From Nitrosomonas sp. Nm33 (lineage in GTDB: Bacteria > Pseudomonadota > Gammaproteobacteria > Burkholderiales > Nitrosomonadaceae): 38,385 bases of DNA. Below are positions 26,529-35,576 of the stretch, piece after piece. The translations under genes were made by a program, and so were the position numbers. The stretch is taken from assembly GCF_900107265.1 (NCBI RefSeq), contig NZ_FNPJ01000024.1, forward strand, positions 1 through 38,385. Direction: 5' to 3'. The first letter of the stretch is position 1. Each line of letters starts with the position of its first letter. Under the pieces are notes generated by a model. It had not been told where the DNA came from and searched no databases. It saw only the letters and a list, made by a program, of their open reading frames with translations.

Positions 26529-29015
26529 ATGAAATCAATAAATTTATCTGGCAGCTTGGCAGTTCCTGCTACCAACTATCATTCAGCTACAAGGCCACAG
26601 CACCGACGATTAAACAGGGTGCAGAAACAAATGAAGGGCCTGGGAGTTCTTTCCCTCAGTCTAACTGCAGCACTCCTGTGCGGTGCCTCGTTAGCACAAA
26701 CAGGTGGTGGAACAGGTGGAACAGGTGGTGGCTTTGACATTCCGACTGGAGCGCCACCGAGTCCACTTTTTGGCGCCACCCCTTTTTCGCAGAAAATGCT
26801 GATGCTTGAGGAAATGGGCTCACAACCCCTGGTTGAATGCCGCGATTGCACCTCGACTTTTCCAGAGCCAAATGATATCAGGAGTTCTCCAAATGGAGCA
26901 GCGCTTGATGCGTATCTGAGGGAACCGATCTATCCCTTCCCGACAGAGCAAGCGAATATAGCACTGCCGAATCCTTGGCAGGAACGGATTGAAACTCATA
27001 CCGGCAAACTGGATCAAACGGCGTACGAAGGGCGCCCACCTGGCGAATTTTACGCCCATCAGCGCTGGCTTGAGTTCTTTCCGCAGGTATGGATACAAGC
27101 AGCCCAGTCTGGCGCACGCAGAAACGGGGGGCTGCGTAATGATCAGCAGCGACATCGTTATGCCGTAGGTGAATTTGCGCCCGGCGGTCTCTATCATAAC
27201 ACTACGGGGACTACTGGTTTTGAAGGAACCACCGCTGGGATCGAGGTGCGTTTCCATCCCGAATTACCTGTCCAGAATCCGAATTCGATATGGACGTTTG
27301 ACGGTACCTTCCCACCGAAAATGATTACGGCGCGCTATGGTGAGCCCATCCTGTTTCGCCATTACAATGCGCTGCCGATCGATGAGGGCGCGAACAACGG
27401 CTTTGGCAGGCATACCATCACGACGCATGAACATAATGGCCACCATCCAGCCGAAAGTGATGGTTTCACGGCGGCTTTCTTCTTTCCGGGCCAGTTTTAT
27501 GACTATCACTGGCCTATGATCCTTGCTGGGCATGACACTATTAATACGGACAAATCGGATCCGAGGGCGGGTGGTCCTGATGGAAAAGGCGGCATCATGC
27601 GCATCCGTGGGGATTTCCGCGAAACCATGAGCACCCATTGGTTTCATGACCACATGTTCAATTTTACGTCACAGAATGTCTATAAGGGTAACGCAGGGAT
27701 GATGAATTTTTACAGTGCACTCGATCGTGGCAACGAAGGGCTGGATGACGGTGTCAACCTGCGTTTGCCCAGTGGCACCGTCCTCGATTGGGGGAATCGT
27801 GACTATGACATCAATCTGATGGTTGCGGATAAAGCCTGGGATCAGAGTGGTCAGCTTTTCTACAACATTTTCCAAACTGATGGCTTCCTCGGAGATCAGA
27901 TGACGGTGAACGGGTTGTTCAAACCTTTCTTTGAGGTGCGGGCACGCCGCTACCGTTTCCGTATTCTGAATGCCAGTGTAGCGCGCTGGTTTAAAATTGC
28001 GTTGGTGACTGCAGCCGGCCAACGGGTGCCATTCCATATGATCGCCAATGACGGTAATGTGATGGAGCATGCAGTCCGCTTTCCGAATGCAACTCTTCCA
28101 TCACAAGGCATCGCGGAACGCTATGACATCGTTGTGGACTTCAGTCAATTCAAGCCCGGTGACAAACTCTATTTTGTCAATGTGCTGGAACATAAGGACG
28201 GCAAAGGTCCCAATAAACAGATCCCGCTTGACCAGGTGCTATCAGGAAAATATAAGGGTGATCCGGCAGTGGGCAAGTTTCTTGAGTTTCGGGTACAAGC
28301 CTACAACGGTAAAGATTTGAGCATGAATCCTGCTGATTTTGAGCCAGGCAAGAAACAAATGATTCCGCTGCCGACGTTCACCGCGGAAGAGCTCAATAAT
28401 GCGACGCATCGCACGTTTGAATTCGGTCGTGCGAATGGTGAAGATTTCAATCCATGGACCATCAAGACCGATGGCGGGCAAGGGTTTAATATGGATCCGC
28501 GCCAACTGTCTGCCGCACCTGACAAGGGCAGCGTTGAAATCTGGCACCTTGTGAACGGTGGCGAGGGTTGGTCCCACCCAATACATGTGCACTTCGAGGA
28601 GGGGCAGATTCTCAAACGGGGTGGACTGCCTCCGCCCGAATGGGAGAAATGGGCGCGTAAAGATGTATATCGTATCGGTGATTTGCCAGATACGCTTCAC
28701 AGTATTGATTTTGCGATCCGTGTAAGAGAATTTGTGGGTACATATATGGAGCATTGCCACAATACCACGCACGAAGACACGGCCATGCTGTTGCGTTTTG
28801 ACTCCCAGAATCCGGGCCAGCTCATTGCCATCCCCACGCCGCTACCGGACTGGGATGGCGTTACCTATCTAGAGACCAATACCACGGATATACCAACCTT
28901 CAAAATCGGTGATCTCGACGCGAAAGCAAATAGAGTCGGTTTGGAAGCAGTGGGCAATGGAAATAACGGAAATAACAACAATAACAACAATAACAACAAT
29001 AACGGCAATAACTGA
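26529..29015 (+). CDS. Multicopper oxidase, copy 3
   Basis: An 828-residue full-length copy with TTHEHNGHHPAESDG, STHWFHDHMFNF, SHPIHVHFEEGQ and MEHCHNTTHEDTAMLL all intact. CRDC replaces CSDC in the N-terminal region. After the signal peptide there is a short TGGGTGGTGGG insert. The C-terminus is a low-complexity tail of Asn and Gly (NGNNGNN, then a run of Asn) encoded by AAT/AAC repeats. AAAAGGAGG precedes the ATG. Unlike copies 1, 2 and 4, it is followed by a small Asn/Gly-rich frame and then only fragments of a SCO gene. The substrate is unknown. Confidence 0.92.
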   Translation: MKSINLSGSLAVPATNYHSATRPQHRRLNRVQKQMKGLGVLSLSLTAALLCGASLAQTGGGTGGTGGGFDIPTGAPPSPLFGATPFSQKMLMLEEMGSQPLVECRDCTSTFPEPNDIRSSPNGAALDAYLREPIYPFPTEQANIALPNPWQERIETHTGKLDQTAYEGRPPGEFYAHQRWLEFFPQVWIQAAQSGARRNGGLRNDQQRHRYAVGEFAPGGLYHNTTGTTGFEGTTAGIEVRFHPELPVQNPNSIWTFDGTFPPKMITARYGEPILFRHYNALPIDEGANNGFGRHTITTHEHNGHHPAESDGFTAAFFFPGQFYDYHWPMILAGHDTINTDKSDPRAGGPDGKGGIMRIRGDFRETMSTHWFHDHMFNFTSQNVYKGNAGMMNFYSALDRGNEGLDDGVNLRLPSGTVLDWGNRDYDINLMVADKAWDQSGQLFYNIFQTDGFLGDQMTVNGLFKPFFEVRARRYRFRILNASVARWFKIALVTAAGQRVPFHMIANDGNVMEHAVRFPNATLPSQGIAERYDIVVDFSQFKPGDKLYFVNVLEHKDGKGPNKQIPLDQVLSGKYKGDPAVGKFLEFRVQAYNGKDLSMNPADFEPGKKQMIPLPTFTAEELNNATHRTFEFGRANGEDFNPWTIKTDGGQGFNMDPRQLSAAPDKGSVEIWHLVNGGEGWSHPIHVHFEEGQILKRGGLPPPEWEKWARKDVYRIGDLPDTLHSIDFAIRVREFVGTYMEHCHNTTHEDTAMLLRFDSQNPGQLIAIPTPLPDWDGVTYLETNTTDIPTFKIGDLDAKANRVGLEAVGNGNNGNNNNNNNNNNNGNN
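28962..29011 (+). repeat. AAT/AAC trinucleotide repeat encoding the poly-Asn tail
   Basis: A run built from AAC and AAT, often as AACAAT hexamers, encodes the Asn-rich end of oxidase copy 3. Related but shorter and more varied runs end copies 4 and 5. The repeat length is a multiple of three, so slippage would alter tail length without changing the frame. Confidence 0.75.
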
Positions 29016-29051
29016 AATAATGGAAATAACGAATTGAAGGAAGGAGGCAAT

Positions 29052-29183
29052 ATGAATAATGGTAAAGACCGTAGTAAAGGCAGCAGCAACAACGATGTGT
29101 CAATATCCAACAGCGGAAATTTTCACGCCAGCCAGAGCTCTAACTCTGTAGGCGAGCATGACGATGGGGGATACAGGCCATAA
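29052..29183 (+). CDS. Small Asn/Gly/Ser-rich protein after oxidase copy 3
   Basis: A 43-residue frame starting MNNGKDRSKGSSNNDVSISN, preceded by a good GGAGG site. It is highly charged and hydrophilic, with His in NFHASQ and EHDDGG and no signal peptide. The same sequence forms the C-terminal extension of oxidase copy 4, and a shorter version follows copy 5. It is either a real short gene next to the oxidases or the detached tail of a longer ancestral oxidase. Function unknown. Confidence 0.4.
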   Translation: MNNGKDRSKGSSNNDVSISNSGNFHASQSSNSVGEHDDGGYRP

Positions 29184-29559
29184 AGGAAAAGTTCGCAGTA
29201 AATGAGGCAATGATTGCTGAGGAGAAACCTGGCTGGACTATGGAGGTCAAAGCTTCCAGCTGGATTCTTTCTCTTTCCAATCATGCTGATGTTGCTGATG
29301 TCTACTTTACAACTACCTTATCAAAGATAAGGTAGTTGTAATTAATTTCATTTCTCGAAAGCAGATAGAGTCGGTTTGGAAGGGGGAAACAACGGAAATA
29401 ACAGTTTGAAAGGAGGAGAAAAGAAATAATAAAAGATCGTTTTGCATGAATGGAGTTATCTATGTAGAAACCAACATCACGGATGTACCAACATTCAAAA
29501 CTGGCGATCTTGATACGGGTAATGATTAGGAAGAAATACGCTGAAAGAAGGAGAGAAAA
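29184..29559 (+). pseudogene. Nested fragments of SCO-cytochrome and oxidase genes
   Basis: Three pieces can be read. First, 29207-about 29350 matches the start of a SCO gene (GGCTGGACTATGGAGG, then YNYLIKDKVVVINFI) with an internal deletion. Second, about 29355-29450 matches the oxidase tail ADRVGLEGGNNGNNSLKGG plus the beginning of a SCO gene (ATAAAAGATCGTTTT). Third, about 29450-29529 is another oxidase tail (VIYVETNITDVPTFKTGDLD). None has an intact start and stop. Together they record successive duplications and deletions. Confidence 0.7.
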
Positions 29560-32211
29560 ATGATAGAAGATCGTTTTACAAGACTGAGTAGATCAGGCCT
29601 TTCAGTCAAACTCTTACATATAGAAAATTTATCCAAACCCAAGCAGGTATTCCGACGATTACGCAGAGTCCAGAGTCAAATGAGCATTAGGAAAGCTTTG
29701 CTGCTCTATTTGTCGGCAACAACCTTCTACGGCACCTCATTTCCTACCGCAAATAGCGCGAAGTTCGATATTCCGACTGGAACATCACCGACCCCGCTTT
29801 TTGGCGCCACCCCTTTTTCGCAAAAAATGCTGCTGCTTGAGGAAATGGGCTCACAGCCCTTGGTTGAATGCCGCACTTGCACCTCGACTTTACCGCAGCC
29901 AAACAATATCAGGAGTTCTCCAAAAGGAGCAGCACTCGATGCATTTCTGAAGGAGCCGATCCATCCCTTCCCGATGGAGCAAGCAAATATAGTGCTGCCG
30001 AATCCGTGGCAGGATTTGATTGAAACCCATACCGGGCCGCTCAATTTTACAGCAATTGAAGGGCGCCCACCTGGGGAATTTTATGCCCATCAGCGCTGGT
30101 TTGAGTTCTTTCCGCTGGTGTGGGTACAAACAGCCCAGTCTGGCGCGCGCAGAAACGAGGGATTGCGTAATGATCAGCAGCGACATCGCTATGCTGTAGG
30201 TGAATTTGCCCCAGGCGGTCTGTATCATAACACTACAGGTCGTGCCGGTTTTGAAGGGAGCACTAAGGGTATCAAGGTACGTTTTCATCCCAGAATGCCT
30301 GTGCAGCATCCTAAGTCAGTGTGGACGTTTGACGGTACCTTTCCACCTAAACTAATCATGGCGCGCTATGGTGAGCCCATCCTGTTTCGCCATTACAACG
30401 CGCTGCCGATCGATGAGACGACGAACAACGGTTTTGGCAGACATACCATCTCGACGCACGAGCATAATGGCCACAATCCGGCTGAGAGCGATGGCTTCGC
30501 GCATGCCTACTTCTACCCAGGGCAATTCTTTGACTATCGCTGGCCCATGATCCTCGCTGGGACCGACACCATTAATACGGACAAATCGGATCCCAGAGCA
30601 GGTACTCCCGATGGGAACGGCGGCATCATGCGCATTCGCGGGGACTATCGCGAAACCATGAGCACCCATTGGTTCCATGACCACATGCAGGATTTCACAT
30701 CGCAGAATGTCTATAAAGGCAACGCTGCCATGATGAATTATTACAGTGCGCTCGACCGTGGCAATGAAGGGCTGGAGGACGGTGTCAACCTGCGTCTCCC
30801 GAGTGGCACAGCCCTGGATTGGGGGAATCGTGACTATGACGTTAACGTGATAGTTGCTGACAAAGCGTGGGATCAGAACGGTCAGCTTTTCTTCAGCATT
30901 TTCCAAACCGATGGCTTCCTCGGAGATCGGATGACGGTGAACTGGCTGTACAAACCTTATTTTGACGTACGCTCGCGCCGCTACCGTTTCCGTATTCTGA
31001 ATGCCAGCGTGGCGCGCTGGTTCAAGATCGCGCTGGTAACCTCATCCGGTCAACGGGTGCCGTTCCATATGATCGCCAATGACGGTAATGTGATGGAACA
31101 TGCAGTCCGCTTTCCGAATGCTATTCTTCCATCACAAGGCATCGCGGAACGCTATGACATCGTTGTGGACTTCAGTCAATTCAAACCCGGTGACAAACTC
31201 TATTTTGTCAACGTGCTGGAACATAAGGACGGCAAAGGTCCCAATAAACAGATCCCGCTTGACCAGGTGCTATCAGGAAAATATAAGGGTGATCCGGCAG
31301 TTGGCAAGTTTCTCGAGTTCCGTGTGCAAGCCTACAACGGTACAGACTTGAGCATGAACCCTGCGGATTTTGAGCCAGGCAAGAAAAAAATGATCCCACT
31401 ACCGGGATTCACCGCCGAAGAGCTCAACAATGCAACGCAGCGCACGTTTGAATTCGGGCGTGCGAATGGCACAGATGACAAACCATGGACCATCAAGACC
31501 GATGGGGGGCAAGGGTATAACATGGATCCGCGTCGTGTGTCTGCCTCGCCTGACAAGGGCGGCGTTGAAATCTGGCGCCTTGTAAACGGTGGAAACGGTT
31601 GGAGCCACCCAATACATGTGCACTTCGAGGAGGGTCAGATTCTCAAACGGGGTGGATTATCTCCACCTGAATGGGAGAAATGGGCGCGTAAAGACGTATA
31701 TCGTATTGGTGATATGCCAGACACACTTGGTAGTGTTGAATTTGCGGTCCGTGTAAGAGAATTTGTGGGCACATATATGGAGCACTGCCACAATACCACG
31801 CACGAAGACTCGGCCATGCTGTTGCGTTGGGATTCCCAGAATCCAGGTCAGGTCATTGCTATCCCTACGCCGATGCCGGACTGGGATGGGGTTGATTATA
31901 TAGAAACCAATACCACGGATGTGCCAACCTTTAAGGTCGGTGATCTCGACGCGAAAGCAAATAGAGTCGGTTTGAAAGCAGTGGGCAATGAAAATAACGG
32001 AAACAGCGAAAATAACGAATTGGAGGAGGAAGACAACATGAATAATGGTAAAGGCCGTAGTAAAGGCAGCAATAACGATGTGCGAATATCCAACGGCGGA
32101 AATCTTCACGCCAGCCAGAACTCTAACTCTGTAGGCAAGCATGACGATGGGGGTAAAGGTCATAATGGTAGAGGTCGCAATAGGGGCGGTCATAAAGGAG
32201 GCAATGATTGA
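29560..32211 (+). CDS. Multicopper oxidase, copy 4, with exchanged N-terminus and extended C-terminus
   Basis: An 883-residue copy with all copper motifs: STHEHNGHNPAESDG, STHWFHDHMQDF, SHPIHVHFEEGQ and MEHCHNTTHEDSAMLL. Its first residues MIEDRFTRLSRSGLSVK match the start of SCO-cytochrome copy 1 (MIKDCFSRLSRSSLSVK), not the MQSINLSG start of other oxidases, so the 5' end comes from a SCO gene. The tail has no stop where copies 3 and 5 have one. It runs through ELEEEDN into the small MNNGKGRSKGSNND frame and a His/Arg/Gly-rich end (GHNGRGRNRGGHKGG). GAAGGAG precedes the ATG. The stop overlaps the ATG of a decayed SCO gene (TGATG). Confidence 0.9.
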   Translation: MIEDRFTRLSRSGLSVKLLHIENLSKPKQVFRRLRRVQSQMSIRKALLLYLSATTFYGTSFPTANSAKFDIPTGTSPTPLFGATPFSQKMLLLEEMGSQPLVECRTCTSTLPQPNNIRSSPKGAALDAFLKEPIHPFPMEQANIVLPNPWQDLIETHTGPLNFTAIEGRPPGEFYAHQRWFEFFPLVWVQTAQSGARRNEGLRNDQQRHRYAVGEFAPGGLYHNTTGRAGFEGSTKGIKVRFHPRMPVQHPKSVWTFDGTFPPKLIMARYGEPILFRHYNALPIDETTNNGFGRHTISTHEHNGHNPAESDGFAHAYFYPGQFFDYRWPMILAGTDTINTDKSDPRAGTPDGNGGIMRIRGDYRETMSTHWFHDHMQDFTSQNVYKGNAAMMNYYSALDRGNEGLEDGVNLRLPSGTALDWGNRDYDVNVIVADKAWDQNGQLFFSIFQTDGFLGDRMTVNWLYKPYFDVRSRRYRFRILNASVARWFKIALVTSSGQRVPFHMIANDGNVMEHAVRFPNAILPSQGIAERYDIVVDFSQFKPGDKLYFVNVLEHKDGKGPNKQIPLDQVLSGKYKGDPAVGKFLEFRVQAYNGTDLSMNPADFEPGKKKMIPLPGFTAEELNNATQRTFEFGRANGTDDKPWTIKTDGGQGYNMDPRRVSASPDKGGVEIWRLVNGGNGWSHPIHVHFEEGQILKRGGLSPPEWEKWARKDVYRIGDMPDTLGSVEFAVRVREFVGTYMEHCHNTTHEDSAMLLRWDSQNPGQVIAIPTPMPDWDGVDYIETNTTDVPTFKVGDLDAKANRVGLKAVGNENNGNSENNELEEEDNMNNGKGRSKGSNNDVRISNGGNLHASQNSNSVGKHDDGGKGHNGRGRNRGGHKGGND

Positions 32212-32512
32212 TGAGAAGAAGCTTGGCTGGACTATGGAGGTGAAGGTTTGCAGCCAGACTCTTCCTCTTTGCAATCATACTGACGTTGCTGATGTCAGAA
32301 AGGCAGCGGACTATTTTCCAAATATTCCTCGTGCAAATGAGGACGGAAAAGATGTCTGCTTCTACAACTACCTTATCAAAGATAAGATAGTTGTAATTAA
32401 TTTCATTTTTACTAACTGCGGCTTTCCTGTGCCCCGGAAGCAGCGCGGTTACGACACTTGCAAAAGCTCCTTGGTGATCGTGTGGGGCGCGATGTGTTTA
32501 TCTACTCCATTT
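32211..32512 (+). pseudogene. Decayed SCO-cytochrome gene after oxidase copy 4
   Basis: It starts ATGAGAAGAAGCTTGGCTGG, matching the start of SCO copy 2, but has an in-frame TGA at codon 11. Later, in another frame, it reads ADYFPNIPRANEDGKDVCFY and then LIKDKIVVINFIFTNCGFPV. The CxxxC copper motif is lost (CGFPV), a frameshift follows, and all of the His region and the cytochrome c domain are deleted. The sequence then joins directly to the downstream hairpin region (GGCATGCAGTCTTGCCATCC). Confidence 0.8.
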
Positions 32513-32610
32513 GGCATGCAGTCTTGCCATCCGAATTCGGATGATCTGTTCCAGGAAGCAACTGCGCTCCCTGTCAATGAGTAAATATAAGTGAGGTGAT
32601 CAGGATCGAT

Positions 32611-32635
32611 CCAGCCGACTGAATTAGCTGGCTGG
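32611..32635 (+). promoter_or_regulatory. Conserved hairpin in the leader of oxidase copy 5
   Basis: CCAGCC and GGCTGG form a 6-bp stem with AATTAGCTGG-type flanks shared with the leaders of copies 2 and 3. It lies upstream of the inserted mobile element, so it is now about 290 bases from the start codon instead of about 50-70. Confidence 0.45.
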
Positions 32636-32647
32636 CGCAATAAAGGA

Positions 32648-32907
32648 GTTATCCTAAATTCCTCAGTTGGAATTTAGAATGAAAATAGCTGTAATCTAGT
32701 ACTATCAACGGTTCACAGCCAAAAATGTTAACTGCTCCTCAGTTACAGTAAACAAGCTGAGAGCAAGGTGTGGCAACACTTTCAGCAGATTTTGATTATT
32801 TCACTAAAATCTCATCTGATTGGTAATGCCATGGATCTTTCAAAGAACCTTAATCAATAGGGTTCTTGAGCGATTTAGGAGTCTTCAACTGAGGAATCTA
32901 GGGTTAT
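32648..32907. mobile_element. 250-bp element with IS1380-like ends in the leader of oxidase copy 5
   Basis: The element spans 32653-32902. Its left end is CCTAAATTCCTCAGTTG, and its right end, read outward, is CCTAGATTCCTCAGTTG. A 5-bp duplication GTTAT flanks it (32648-32652 and 32903-32907). The leader of oxidase copy 3 shows the uninterrupted site AAAGGAGTTATTCAAAC. ISEcp1, of the IS1380 family, also ends in CCTAGATTC and CCTAAATTCC. There is no transposase. The interior differs from the 235-bp element at 10966, so they share ends but not cargo. An in-frame ATG at 32820 inside the element could extend the oxidase but is not preferred. Confidence 0.9.
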
Positions 32908-32927
32908 TCAAACAAAAGGAGGTTCCT

Positions 32928-35393
32928 ATGCAATCAATAAATTTATCTGGCGGCTTGGCAGCTCCTACTATTGACTATCATTCAGCTACAACGCCACCGC
33001 ACCGACGATTAAACAGGATGCAGAGACAAATGAAGGGCCTGGGAGTTTTTTCCCTTTGTCTAACTGCAGCACTCCTGTGTGGTACCTCGTTAGCGCAAAC
33101 AAGTGGCGGCTTTGACATTCCGACCGGAGCGCCACCGAGCCCGCTCTTTGGCGCCACCCCTTTTTCGCAAAAAATGGTGCTGCTTGAGGAAATAGGCACA
33201 CAACCCTTGGTTGAGTGCCGCACTTGCACCTCGACTTTGCCGCAACCAAACAATATCAGGAGTTCTCCAAATGGAGCAGCACTCGATACGTTTCTGAGGG
33301 AGCCGATCCATCCCTTCCCGACACAGGAAGCGAATATAGTGCTGCCGAATCCTTGGCAGGATCTGATTGAAACCCATACCGGCAAACTAGATCAAACGGC
33401 AATCGAAGGGCGCCCACCTGGCGAATTTTACGCCCATCAGCGCTGGCTTGAGTTCTTTCCGCAGGTATGGATACAAACAGCCCAGTCTGGCGCGCGAAGA
33501 AACGAAGGGCTGCGTGATGATCAGCAGCGACATCGCTATGCTGTAGGTGAATTTGCACCAGGTGGTCTCTACCATAACACTACAGGTCGTGCCGGTTTTG
33601 AAGGGACCACTGTGGGTATTCAGGTACGTTTCCATCCCAATATGCCGATCCAGCAGCCGAATTCGGTATGGACATTTGACGGGACATCCCCGCCGAAACT
33701 AATCACGGTGCGCTATGGGGAGCCCATCCTGTTTCGCCATTACAATGCGCTGCCAATCGATGAGGGTGCGAACAACGGTTTTGGCAGGCATACCATCACA
33801 ACGCATGAGCATAATGGCCATCATCCAGCAGAAAGTGACGGTTTCGCAGGAGCTTTCTTCTTCCCGGGGCAGTTTTATGACTATCGCTGGCCTATGATCC
33901 TCGCTGGGACCGACACCATTAATACGAACAAATCGGATCCCAGAGCGGGTGCTCCTGATGGGAAGGGCGGCATCATGCGCATCCGTGGAGATTTCCGCGA
34001 AACCATGAGCACGCATTGGTTCCATGACCACATGCTCGATTTTACGTCACAGAATGTCTACAAGGGCAATGCTGCCATGTCAAATTTCTACAGCGCACTC
34101 GATCGCGGCAACGAAGGGCTGGATGACGGTGTCAACCTGCGTTTTCCGAGTGGCACCGCCCTCGATTGGGGGAATCGTGACTATGACATTAACTTGATGG
34201 TCGCGGATAAAGCCTGGGATCAGAGTGGTCAGCTTTTCTTCAACATTTTCCAGACTAATGGCTTCCTCGGAAATCAAATGTTGGTGAATGGGTTGTTCAA
34301 ACCTTTCTTTGAGGTGCGAGCGCGCCGCTACCGTTTCCGTATTCTGAATGCCAGTGTGGCGCGCTGGTTCAAAATTGCGCTGGTGACCGCAGCCGGCCAA
34401 CGGGTACCATTCCATATGATCGCTAATGACGGTAATGTGATGCAACATGCTGTCCGCTTTCCGGATGCTATTCTTCCGTCACAGGGTATCGCAGAACGCT
34501 ATGACATCGTTGTGGACTTCAGTCAATTCAAACCCGGTGACAAACTCCATTTTGTCAACGTGCTGGAACATCAAGATGGTAGGCGACCTAATCAAGAGAT
34601 CCCGCTGGAAGATATCCTGTCAGGGGAATATCAGGGTGATCCAGCAGTGGGCAAGTTTCTTGAGTTCCGGGTACAAGCCTACGATGGCACAGACTTGAGC
34701 ATGAATCCTGCTGATTTTGAGCCAGGCAAGAAACAAATGATCCCGCTGCCGACATTCACCGCGGAAGAACTCAATAATGCAACGCATCGCACGTTTGTAT
34801 TCGGACGTTCGGATGGCGCAGATGATAAACCATGGACCATCAATACCGATGGGGGGCAAGGGTTTACTATGGATCCGCGCCGGCTATCTGCTGCGCCTAA
34901 CAAGGGTGGCGTTGAAATCTGGCACCTTGTGAACGGTGGCGGCGGCTGGGCTCACCCGATACATCCTCACTTCGAGGAAGGGCAGATCCTGAAAAGAGGC
35001 GGATTGCCTCCCCCTGAGTGGGAAAGATTTGCGCGCAAAGATATGTATCGTATCGGTGATTTGCCAGATAGCCTTCAAAGCGTCGATATAGTAATGCGCA
35101 CGCGGGAATTCACGGGTTCATATGTGGAGCATTGCCACAATACCACGCACGAAGACACCTCCATGCTGTTGCGTTTTGACTCCCAGAATCCGGGCCAGCT
35201 CATTGCCATCCCCACGCCGATACCGGACTGGGATGGAGTGGTCTATGTGGAAACCAATGCCACGGATGTGCCAACCTTCAAAATCGGTGATCTCGACGCG
35301 AAAGCAAATAGAGTCGGTTTGGAAGCAGTGGGTAATGAAAATAACGAAAATACCGACAATAACGGCAATAGCGGTAATAGTGGAAGTAACTGA
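32928..35393 (+). CDS. Multicopper oxidase, copy 5
   Basis: An 821-residue copy from the ATG at 32928, chosen for its AAAAGGAGG site and the family N-terminus MQSINLSGGL. Copper motifs are TTHEHNGHHPAESDG, STHWFHDHMLDF, AHPIHPHFEEGQ and VEHCHNTTHEDTSMLL. Pro replaces Val in HPIHVH; the ligands themselves are kept. The segment from about 34560 to 35130 is clearly more diverged (EHQDGRRPNQEIPLEDILSG) than the stretches before and after, which are near-identical to copy 3. The tail is Asn/Gly/Ser-rich. An IS1380-like element separates it from its original leader. Confidence 0.92.
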   Translation: MQSINLSGGLAAPTIDYHSATTPPHRRLNRMQRQMKGLGVFSLCLTAALLCGTSLAQTSGGFDIPTGAPPSPLFGATPFSQKMVLLEEIGTQPLVECRTCTSTLPQPNNIRSSPNGAALDTFLREPIHPFPTQEANIVLPNPWQDLIETHTGKLDQTAIEGRPPGEFYAHQRWLEFFPQVWIQTAQSGARRNEGLRDDQQRHRYAVGEFAPGGLYHNTTGRAGFEGTTVGIQVRFHPNMPIQQPNSVWTFDGTSPPKLITVRYGEPILFRHYNALPIDEGANNGFGRHTITTHEHNGHHPAESDGFAGAFFFPGQFYDYRWPMILAGTDTINTNKSDPRAGAPDGKGGIMRIRGDFRETMSTHWFHDHMLDFTSQNVYKGNAAMSNFYSALDRGNEGLDDGVNLRFPSGTALDWGNRDYDINLMVADKAWDQSGQLFFNIFQTNGFLGNQMLVNGLFKPFFEVRARRYRFRILNASVARWFKIALVTAAGQRVPFHMIANDGNVMQHAVRFPDAILPSQGIAERYDIVVDFSQFKPGDKLHFVNVLEHQDGRRPNQEIPLEDILSGEYQGDPAVGKFLEFRVQAYDGTDLSMNPADFEPGKKQMIPLPTFTAEELNNATHRTFVFGRSDGADDKPWTINTDGGQGFTMDPRRLSAAPNKGGVEIWHLVNGGGGWAHPIHPHFEEGQILKRGGLPPPEWERFARKDMYRIGDLPDSLQSVDIVMRTREFTGSYVEHCHNTTHEDTSMLLRFDSQNPGQLIAIPTPIPDWDGVVYVETNATDVPTFKIGDLDAKANRVGLEAVGNENNENTDNNGNSGNSGSN

Positions 35394-35429
35394 AATAATG
35401 GAAATAACAGGTTGGGGGAGGGAGGCAAC

Positions 35430-35510
35430 GTGAATAATGGTAAAGGCCTTAATAAAGGCGGCAATAACGATGTGTCAATATCCAATACCAGTAATCTTTA
35501 TGTCAGCTAG
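35430..35510 (+). CDS. Short Asn/Gly-rich frame after oxidase copy 5
   Basis: A 26-codon frame with a GTG start and GGAGG upstream, reading VNNGKGLNKGGNNDVSISNT and ending LYVS. It is the shortened homologue of the 43-residue frame at 29052 and of the fused tail of oxidase copy 4. Probably a decaying relic. Confidence 0.3.
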   Translation: MNNGKGLNKGGNNDVSISNTSNLYVS

Positions 35511-35576
35511 AGCTCTGTAGGCGAGCATGGCAATGGGGATACAGGCCTAAAGGAAAAGGTCGTAATAAATGAGGCA

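Noticed and set aside
28962-29011. Possible phase-variable repeat at the end of oxidase copy 3
   Set aside because: The units are multiples of three and the repeat sits at the very C-terminus, so slippage cannot switch the gene off.
32820-32927. An ATG at 32820 that would lengthen oxidase copy 5
   Set aside because: It lies inside the IS1380-like element. The paralogues start at the position equivalent to 32928, which has a strong ribosome-binding site.
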